Assembly: GCA_960531495.1 (NCBI GenBank)
Contig: OY482849.1
Location: 37,878,254-37,942,253, forward strand
Direction: 5' to 3'
Length of the DNA stretch: 64,000 bases
DNA from: Zeus faber
Lineage: Eukaryota; Chordata; Actinopteri; Zeiformes; Zeidae
The stretch's first letter is position 1, and each line of letters starts with the position of its first letter. This document shows, in pieces, positions 58,041 to 64,000 of the stretch. A program made the position numbers and the translations under genes. The notes under the pieces were generated by a model. The model ran no database searches. It had not been told where the DNA came from and saw only the letters and a program-made list of their open reading frames with translations.

Positions 58041-58945
58041 TTGGTTGAGTACTGTATTGATGATCCCGTCTACCCAGTTTGGGTAGCCTGGTATGTATTG
58101 GTGAGTACTTTTTCCTATGTTCCCCCCTGGCCAGCAAGGGCAGTTTGGTATAGGGGACCAAAGGTAATGCACGGGCCGTCGCACGTTATCAAGATTCTCC
58201 AATCCCGTATTATGTTAGGTAGAGAGTTAGGTTCCTGTTCAAGTTGTTGCGGATGGTTAAGAACGTTTTGTTTGTTTTTTGTTCTGGGTTTAAACGTGGT
58301 TAAATACACCTTGTTTGTTTTTGTTTCCAGTTGTTTATGGATGGTTAAGAACACCCTATTTGTTTTCTTTGGGTGTTCATTTGTTATGGGTTTAAGCGTG
58401 GTTAAATAAACTTTGTTTGTTTTTGTTTCAAGTTGTTACGAATGGTTAAGATCACCTTGTTTGTTTTTTTGGTTACGGGTTTAAGCATGGTTAGGTACAC
58501 CTTATTTGTTTCTGTTTCAAGTTTTTACGGATTGGTTCAGAACACCTTGTTTGTTCCTTATTACGGGTTTAAGCGTGGTTAAGTACACCTTGTTAGTTTC
58601 TTGTTTAAAGTTGTTACGGATGGTTAAGATCGCCTTGTTTGTTTTTTTGGTTACGGGTTTAAGCGTGGTTAGGTACACCTTATTTGTTTCTGTTTCAAGT
58701 TTTTACGGATTGGTTCAGAACACCTTGTTTGTTCCTTATTGCGGGTTTAAGCGTGGTTAAGTACACCTTGTTAGTTTCTTGTTTAAAGTTGTTACGGATG
58801 GTACGAAAACCTTGTTTGTTTTTTATTACGAGTTTAAGCGTGGTTAGGTACACCTTATTGTTTTTTGATTCAAGTTGTTACGGATGGTTAAGTGTACCCT
58901 GTTTCTTCTTTCTCTTAATTTCCGTATGATTACTTTTAGGAATTT
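58041..58945 (+). repeat. Beta unit leading into the rightmost C and flank
   Basis: A core plus minisatellite arm, again with the 178-bp duplication (about 58506 and 58684). It corresponds to the units at 998 and 5171 and leads into C with the AT-rich transition CCGTATGATTAC. Confidence 0.8.
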
Positions 58946-59081
58946 AGGACACATTCATCAGTAGTGTACCTCAGGATCATTGAGTGTTTCAGCCTTTTAA
59001 ACAAACTATACACCCTCTCCTAGAGGCAGGCCACCTGGGTTTGATCAAGACCCTGGTGTGTGTCCCTCGGTCAATTGGTTT
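58946..59081 (+). repeat. Conserved segment C, rightmost beta copy
   Basis: Differs from the other copies at few positions (CTCCTAGAGGCAGG, GTCCCTCGGTC), although the flank that follows has diverged much more. This contrast supports constraint on C or exchange limited to it. Confidence 0.8.
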
Positions 59082-59806
59082 TTTTCAAAAAAGGTTATTA
59101 CTCGGATTTTGGGTACGAGCTCTATACGTTGGTAGGATATTTCTTGAATCTTTTCTGTTGTTGTTTTTTATTTATTTATTATTTTTTTTAAAAAAATAAA
59201 TTTTTCTTAAAAAAATTATTATTTTTTAATTAATTTTTTGAGAAAATTTATTTGTCCTTGGGCAATTATTACTTTGATTATTCGGCTTTTCTAAGTTTTT
59301 GGGTACGTTCTTTATTTGTCGATGGATATTTCTATCCTAGGTCCTTGTTGAGTTTGGGTAAGTTTCCGTTTTTCCTCAAGCGCCTCTGGTATAATTGGTT
59401 GGACTTCGTTGAGTCTGCATCGGCCGCCTTAAAATCTAATCCAGGATTATTTTTGCTGTCGTTTAGATGAGATTAGTCGAGTAGGCATTATTGAAACGCT
59501 GTTGTTATCCCTTTATTCCGGTTGGTCAAGTTTTGGTTATTTACTTGGGTAAGGTGTAACTTGTTTGATAATTGGTTACTTTGATTATGGTGGCTAAAAA
59601 AATCTAAGAAACAGGTGGTTCCGGGAGTAAAGATAAATTTAGATTTAGTAGACAAAGCGGTTTCTATTATCATCTAAGCGTTTACCAATCTGTCGAGTCG
59701 GGGACGGTAGTTGGTTATAATTGGTCTAAGGTACGGTAGGTCCACGGCCTGGTCCATAAGTTTGAACCAGGGGATGAGGGCAAAAACTGATTTTTGTGAG
59801 AATTTA
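59082..59806 (+). repeat. Beta flank D', third and most diverged copy
   Basis: Alignable by eye to 1861-2540 through landmarks (GTTGAGTTTGGGTAAG, CCACGGCCTGGTCC, GAACCAGGGGATGAGG). It contains an AT-rich low-complexity stretch at about 59163-59250. I see no gene in it. Confidence 0.65.
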
Positions 59807-60646
59807 AGGGTGTCCAATTAGTTTTTTTTGGCAAGTAACATTAACCGTGTGTGGTGTAATGTGCTGTTGCATGGGTGGGGCTAATCCCCATAGAAGACTG
59901 GGCAACGTTCAAGGTCCTGATGCCCTGGACCACCACACCCTGCGTGCTGTCCAAGTGGACGCAAGGGGGGCCGCATACTTACCCCCTAGCCGAACAGACT
60001 GTTTGTTAACACCGCAAGGTTACCCCAGTCTGTCCAGACTAAGGCCTGGAGGTCATGAGGACAAAAATGGCTAAAATGGTTATGGACATATCACGAGGGC
60101 TCAGCAGCAACCAGGCAGCCGAGGGCTGCTCTGGGGTACCGTACCGGGAGTCCAGTGTAAGACCCTGGTCGGGGGCAAGGGTCGACAATGCGAACACCGT
60201 CTTCCCCGTCCCCCCGAATCAGAGAGCAAACACAAGGAGGGACGTACTTAAATATCGTCCAGGACCAGGGTCAACAAAGCCGGAGCGTCGTATTCCCATT
60301 CAAGTCTCTGGAACGAGTATCAAGACGAGTCCAACCGAGATCCTCATCAGGGACCAGGGTCAACAATGCATCCGCACTGCTTTCCTGGTTGCCCCCGAGT
60401 CGAGAACCCAGTTCTCCCAGTCCGAAACCTCCGTTGGGGACCAGGGTCAACCGAGCCGAAGCCCTGTTTTCCTGGTAGCCCCCGGGCTGGAGGATTCCGA
60501 CCGGTACCTGGTGGCCACTAATGCCCCTCCAGGGATACTCCATCTATGGCAGTGACAAGAGCAACTGGATCAGCGGGGAGGAGAATGGGCCGGAACCACG
60601 CATCTCCCCCCAAGCTTCTACTGACCCAGGGACCCAGCCACTACCA
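59807..60646. repeat. GC-rich, CpG-rich insertion of ~840 bp, unclassified
   Basis: Absent between the matching flanks of the left copy (2530-2545), so it is an insertion here or a deletion there. It is much richer in G+C and CpG than its surroundings. Short inverted repeats include GCAGCC/GGCTGC at 60115-60129, GTCTG/CAGAC near 60030 and TGGGG/CCCCA near 59877. I found no clear terminal inverted repeats, target duplication, poly(A) tail or transposase. It could be a non-autonomous mobile element or captured unique DNA. A 166-residue open frame (60055-60555) lies in it but is probably not coding. Confidence 0.5.
60150..60530 (+). repeat. 88-bp minisatellite, four degenerate copies
   Basis: The motif (A/G)CCAGGGTCAAC(A/C) recurs with CCAGGG (or CAAGGG) at about 60176, 60265, 60354 and 60441, spacings of 87-89 bp. 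Copies 3 and 4 are closest, sharing TTTCCTGGT(T/A)GCCCCCG. Spacings that are not a constant multiple of three shift the reading frame between copies, which argues against a conserved protein. Confidence 0.75.
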
Positions 60647-60720
60647 ACTGTAAAAACAGTATTCTACTTTTGAAGAAACAATTCCTGTGTCCCGTACACC
60701 GCACAACCCCAGGAATTGTT
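60647..60720. other. Two inverted repeats conserved between flank copies
   Basis: The first is ACTGT-AAAA-ACAGT (60647-60660). The left copy at 2543-2556 reads GCTGT-AAAA-ACAGC, a paired change that keeps the stem. The second is AACAATTCCTG ... CAGGAATTGTT (60677-60687 with 60710-60720), a perfect 11-bp stem with a 22-base spacer. In the left copy (2573-2616) its outermost pair is lost. The copy ending at 6928 is broken in the left arm. Confidence 0.65.
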
Positions 60721-61234
60721 CAGTAATCTATGTTTTTTAGTTTTATACCTAAAAACATTGAATAGCGCTTACCTGAGCAAGGTCTTCATTATTTTGGCAA
60801 TGAAATTTCGTCCAGGGTCTATTCGGGTTGTGCCTTTTACCCTCATGGTATTGTTATTAAAAAATTTTTTAAGCTGTTGTTGGGGTCCTATGTCTCGTGT
60901 TATTGATTTTTTTTATTTAAATGGTGGTCTATAAATATACCTTGTGCTTAAAAAATGGGTAAAGAGATTAAAATTAAAATACCCATGGTTCATAGTGGTC
61001 GGAACGGCCGCTATTTCCTGAAGTGGAGTCTACATCGTGTTATACATCCCTTGATTGGTTCACTATAATTGTCCCACAATGCCTATTTTCCAGAAGCTGA
61101 TCGTATTTATTATGTTAAAATAATAAAATAATGATAAACCTTTGTCCATTGGAATTAATTTGAACCAGAAAAGATAGTCTGAAACTGTTTCATTGAAGTG
61201 AAGGTGTTCCGGGTTTCTATTCCTAAGTAATTGG

Positions 61235-61316
61235 TACCGCCAGCGAAAGCGGTATACGGTTGTAATAACGCGCCCACAGCGCGTGATATATTTACTGGGT
61301 GGGTAGTCACCGCCCA
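61235..61316. other. Cluster of three hairpins in flank X
   Basis: TACCGC/GCGGTA at 61235-61254, ACGCGC/GCGCGT at 61268-61284, and TGGGTGG/CCGCCCA at 61296-61316 (one G-U pair if transcribed). Three stems of 6-7 bp within 82 bases is more than the surrounding AT-rich DNA suggests. The left paralog (about 3128-3235) keeps only part of the first stem but has other hairpins. Possible structured RNA, unproven. Confidence 0.45.
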
Positions 61317-61426
61317 AATCCAACAGGCTGGCGATGAGGAGAAGGAACCCACCGCCGGGAAGCCACAGACCCCAAAAAAACTCATCCCTACACCAGCAAA
61401 TAAACCGATCCCCCTCCCGGTAACCC

Positions 61427-61475
61427 GAGTGCGCCGTGTTTAAAGTGGCGCTCCATCATTCCCGGAGGGTTCGGT
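61427..61475. repeat. Duplicated inverted-repeat motif, copy 1
   Basis: GAGTGCGCC followed by TTTAAAGTGGCGCTCC and CGGAGG. The GCGCC/GGCGC arms (61431-61435, 61447-61451) can pair. A related copy lies 540 bp to the right. Confidence 0.55.
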
Positions 61476-61967
61476 TATCGTATTCCCCCTTTATTTCTTT
61501 TCTCTTTATTTTCTCTTTGGGGCATACACCTATGTATGAAGTGTGCTCCGTAATGAAATGTAACGTAGCCACTTACTCTTTATCTGTAGCGGAGTCTCCG
61601 TTGTGGATGTCCATTTTATAGTCGGTTTATTATAATACATCCCAAATGTCCCTATAATAAAGATAATATTAAACTATGTTTTATTTAAATGAACGTCTCA
61701 TGTACTATTAAAATTGATATGTAACGGGGCCAAAAAAAAGGACACATACGCACACAACCATGTTCCCTTAAAGTCGGGATGTAATGGGTTTTATTGTGAA
61801 GAGCACAACATTCTTGAGTGATACCAGAAAGGTTGTAGTCCTCTGGTAGCGAAGAAGTGATACTATCCCCGGTTGGTCCATCTCCATACTTGCGAGGGAT
61901 TTGCCCCGGAGGCAGCCCGGAGTCCCGTAACCCGCCAGTCGATCTGCCAGTATCCCGGGTGCGCCGC

Positions 61968-62014
61968 GAGTGCGCCCTGATTAAAGTGGCACTCCCGCGC
62001 TCACGGGAGGACTA
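61968..62014. repeat. Duplicated inverted-repeat motif, copy 2
   Basis: GAGTGCGCC, then ATTAAAGTGGCACTCC and ACGGGAGG. GAGTG..CC pairs with GGCACTC with a two-base bulge, and CTCCCG/CGGGAG (61992-62009) forms a second perfect stem. The shared TTAAAGTGGC(G/A)CTCC core links it to copy 1. Confidence 0.55.
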
Positions 62015-62100
62015 GGTTCCCGCAACCAAAGTGTGAAGTCCCGCATTTGGGCATGGGGAACGTTCCGTGTCGGAGTGTCCACAGTTATTTAGCCTGTTTC

Positions 62101-62439
62101 GTCGTTTTTATAAAGTTTTTTTTAAAAGAAATTTTTGTGGTCCGTTGATAATTGGAGATTTGTAATTTTAATGTTGAGTTAGGTATTAAGAGGGACTCTA
62201 GGTTGGACCGGGGCAGTTCTAGTGTTAAAGTTAGGTCTAATGATTAGGTTTTTTTTGAAAGAACTTTTTTTTAAAAAATTTTTATAACAAAAACAGTAAT
62301 TTTTTCGGTTAAGTATAGGGCTAGGAGAAAGTTTTAGCGTTAGATTTTAAAATTAGGCCCTGGGTTGGTTTAAAATTGGGTTCTAGGTTAAGATTTGAAA
62401 GTAGGAATCGGGTTAGGGTAAAAATTAAGGTGAAAGTTG
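62101..62439 (+). other. AT-rich transition into degenerate telomeric DNA
   Basis: T-rich and A-rich runs (TTTTTTTTAAAAAATTTTT near 62265) grade into increasingly TTAGG-like sequence from about 62340. No gene or clear repeat boundary is visible. Confidence 0.6.
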
Positions 62440-63490
62440 GGTTTGGTTTAGGGTTGGAGTTGGGGTTGGGGTTGAAATTGGGGATTTAGAATTAGGGATA
62501 GGGTTATAGATGGGGTTGGGGTTGGGGTTAGGGTTAGGGTTGGGGTTAGGGTTTAGGGTTAGGGTTGGGAATATGTTAAGGGTAGGGGTTAGGGTTGGTA
62601 TAGATTCAGAGTTAGGTTGGGGTTAGTTAGGTTTAAGATTGGGGTTGGGGTTAGGGTTAGGGTTGGGAATATATTGAGGGTAGGGGTTAAGGTTAGGGTT
62701 AGGGTTTAGGTCTGAATTCAGGATTGGGAACGGGTTAATAGGGTATAGGTTTATGTTAAGGGTAGGGGTTAGGGTTAGGTTTGGGTTCCGAATAAGGTTA
62801 GGCTCAAGGTTGGGGTCGGGGTAAGGGTTAGGGTTATGGTTAGGGTTAGGGTTAGGGTTAGGTTTGTGTTGAAGATCGGGTTGGGGTTATTGAGGTATGG
62901 TTTGTGTTTGGGGTTGGGAATAGGTTAAGGGTAGGGGTTAGGTTTAGGGTTAGGTTTAGGTTTGGATTCCGAATTAGGTTAGGGTATGTTGGGGTTAAGG
63001 TTGGGGTTGGGGTTAGGGTTAGGGTTGGGGTTGGGGTTAGGGTTAGGGTTAGGGTTAGGTTTGGATTCAAGATTGGGTTAGTGTTAATAAGGTAAGGTTT
63101 TGCGTTTAGGGTTAGGGTTAGGGTTGGGAATATGTTAAGGGTAGGGGTTAGGGTTGGTTTTAGATTCAGAGTTAGGTTAGGGTTAGTTAGGCTTAAGATT
63201 GGGGTTGGGGTTAGGGTTAGGGTTGGGAATATGTTGACGGTAGGGGTTAAGGTTAGGGTTAGGGTTTAGGTCTGAATGCAGGATTGGGAGGGTTAATATG
63301 GTATAGGTTTATGTTTAAGGTTAGGGTTGAGTTAGGGTTAGGGTTGGGAATATTGTTAAAGGTAGGGGTTGGGGTTTAGGTTTTAGGTTTGGATCCAGAG
63401 TTGGGTTAGGGTTTAGTTAGGTTTAAAGGTTGGGGTTGGGGTTAGGGTTAGGGTTGGGGATATGTCTAGGGTAGGGGTTAGGGTTAGGTT
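62440..63490 (+). repeat. Degenerate telomeric repeats with a ~559-bp higher-order duplication
   Basis: Diverged TTAGGG/TTGGGG repeats. The block beginning GGGTTGGGAATATGTTAAGG at 62563 recurs at 63122 with the same order of landmarks (AGATTCAGAGTTAGG, AAGATTGGGG, GGTATAGGTTTATG). Shorter echoes of GTTGGGAATA recur near 62664, 62914, 63223 and 63342. Orientation matches the pure tracts. Frames rich in PNPNPN or RVRVRV are the repeat read as protein. Confidence 0.85.
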
Positions 63491-63566
63491 TAGGGTTAGG
63501 GTTAGGGTTAGGGTTAGGGTTAGGGTTAGGGTTAGGGTTAGGGTTAGGGTTAGGGTTAGGGTTAGG
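63491..63566 (+). repeat. Interstitial telomere tract 6
   Basis: About 12 perfect TTAGGG repeats at the right end of the degenerate region, joining the A-core start at 63567. Unlike tracts 1-5 it is preceded by a graded degenerate zone and not by an abrupt cut. Confidence 0.95.
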
Positions 63567-64000
63567 TTGGGTGAGTACTGTATTGATGATCCCGTCTACC
63601 CAGTTTGGGTAGCCTGGTATGTATTGGTGAGTACTTTTCCTATGTTCCCCCCTGGCCAGCATGGGCAGTTTGGTATAGGGGACCAAAGGTAATGCACGGG
63701 CCGTCGCACGTTATCAAGATTCTCCAATCCCGTATTATGTTAGGTAGAGTGTTAGGTTCATGTTTTGTAGTTATCCCATTTGGGTTAAAGAATATAGGCA
63801 TATTCTGGCTTCAAGGAGAAGTCCGCTAACCAGGGTTTAAGGTGACTTACATTTAAAAGGATGCTTGTTTCCTCTTAGTAGTATAGGTCCAGAGTAATTT
63901 GTCTTATATTTGTTGTTTAGATGCTTTATTAGTCGTTGGTAGACGTAGTTGTTTTCTTTAAGAGTGGTTAAGAACACCTTATTTGTTTTTTGTTTCAAGT
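63567..64000 (+). repeat. Alpha' unit, cut by the window end
   Basis: A core and part of arm B with alpha' markers (GCATGGGCAG, GTCCGCTAACCAGG). It shows that even the rightmost telomere tract here is internal and the modular region continues. Confidence 0.88.

Larger units (their letters stand above)
60721..62100. other. Mostly single-copy flank X, no gene recognised
   Basis: The part to about 61350 matches 2617-3251 in patches (ACCCATGGTTCATAG, GGAACGGCCGCTA, GAACCAGAAAA, GTTTCATT). The rest has no match in the window. Open frames are short (86 residues at most) and have no recognisable motif. No splice structure, tRNA or rRNA was recognised. It contains the hairpin cluster and the duplicated GAGTGCGCC motif listed separately. 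Confidence 0.6.

Noticed and set aside
57891-58409. 172-residue open frame, the longest in the window
   Set aside because: It runs through a joint between a truncated beta arm and a new A core. The corresponding frames in intact copies end elsewhere, so it is an accident of the joint.
60055-60555. 166-residue open frame in the GC-rich insertion as a gene
   Set aside because: It covers the 88-bp minisatellite, whose 87-89 bp spacing shifts frame between copies. Overlapping frames on both strands are also open because the region is GC-rich. No family motif is recognised.
1-64000. LTR retrotransposon or DNA transposon spanning the modules
   Set aside because: The repeated cores are in direct orientation but enclose no gag, pol or transposase, and units are in tandem with telomere joints, not flanked by target duplications.
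63491-64000. The right end of the window as the actual chromosome terminus
   Set aside because: The telomere tract there is only ~12 repeats and is followed by another alpha' unit that continues to the window edge.

Overview
This is eukaryotic subtelomeric DNA. TTAGGG telomere repeats occur as interstitial tracts at 3252-3364, 6929-7115, 8450-8795, 11751-11782, 45227-45463 and 63491-63566. Every tract has its G-rich strand on the + strand, so each points to a chromosome end on the right. The organism cannot be named from this sequence: TTAGGG is used by vertebrates, many invertebrates, many fungi and several protist groups. CpG is not strongly depleted, which argues weakly against a vertebrate. 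I found no convincing protein-coding gene, tRNA, rRNA, reverse transcriptase or transposase. The many short open frames recur because the DNA recurs.

Almost all of the window is built from a few modules. A core of about 185 bp (A) begins at a constant left edge, TTGG(G/T)TGAGTACTG. Two right arms follow A. In the alpha family the order is A, arm B, conserved segment C, a ~60-bp minisatellite D, degenerate telomeric segment E and purine-rich segment F with a poly(A) run, about 1,572 bp in all. In the beta family A is followed by a ~44-bp minisatellite, then C, then a longer unique-looking flank (D' and X). A 197-bp mini-core (A') and diverged alpha subtypes (here alpha' and alpha'') also occur.

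Layout: 1-3251 beta block; telomere tract; 3365-4547 alpha; 4548-6928 beta block; telomere tract; 7116-8449 alpha'; telomere tract; 8796-9202 alpha'' fragment; 9203-10962 beta/alpha chimera; 10963-11750 truncated beta; telomere tract; 11783-16548 three alpha' units; 16549-44854 eighteen nearly identical alpha units plus a truncated nineteenth; telomere tract; 45464-48035 two alpha'' units; 48036-54322 four alpha units; 54323-55616 truncated alpha'; 55624-59081 beta cluster containing a 1,002-bp tandem duplication; 59082-62100 the only mostly single-copy stretch, with a GC-rich insertion carrying an 88-bp minisatellite; 62440-63490 degenerate telomeric DNA; a telomere tract; and the start of another alpha' unit to 64000.

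The main signal is asymmetric. Modules start at one fixed point, often directly against telomere repeats, but end at many different points, and several of those ends are capped by new TTAGGG. Three copies of one flank stop at different depths. This looks like a record of repeated loss, healing and re-extension of a right-facing chromosome end. Two mechanisms fit: reverse transcription of an RNA primed by the telomeric overhang, or recombination and rolling-circle copying from a circle carrying telomere-like repeats. The second best explains the homogeneous 1,572-bp array. Neither is proven here, and the copy number of the homogeneous array depends on the assembly being correct.
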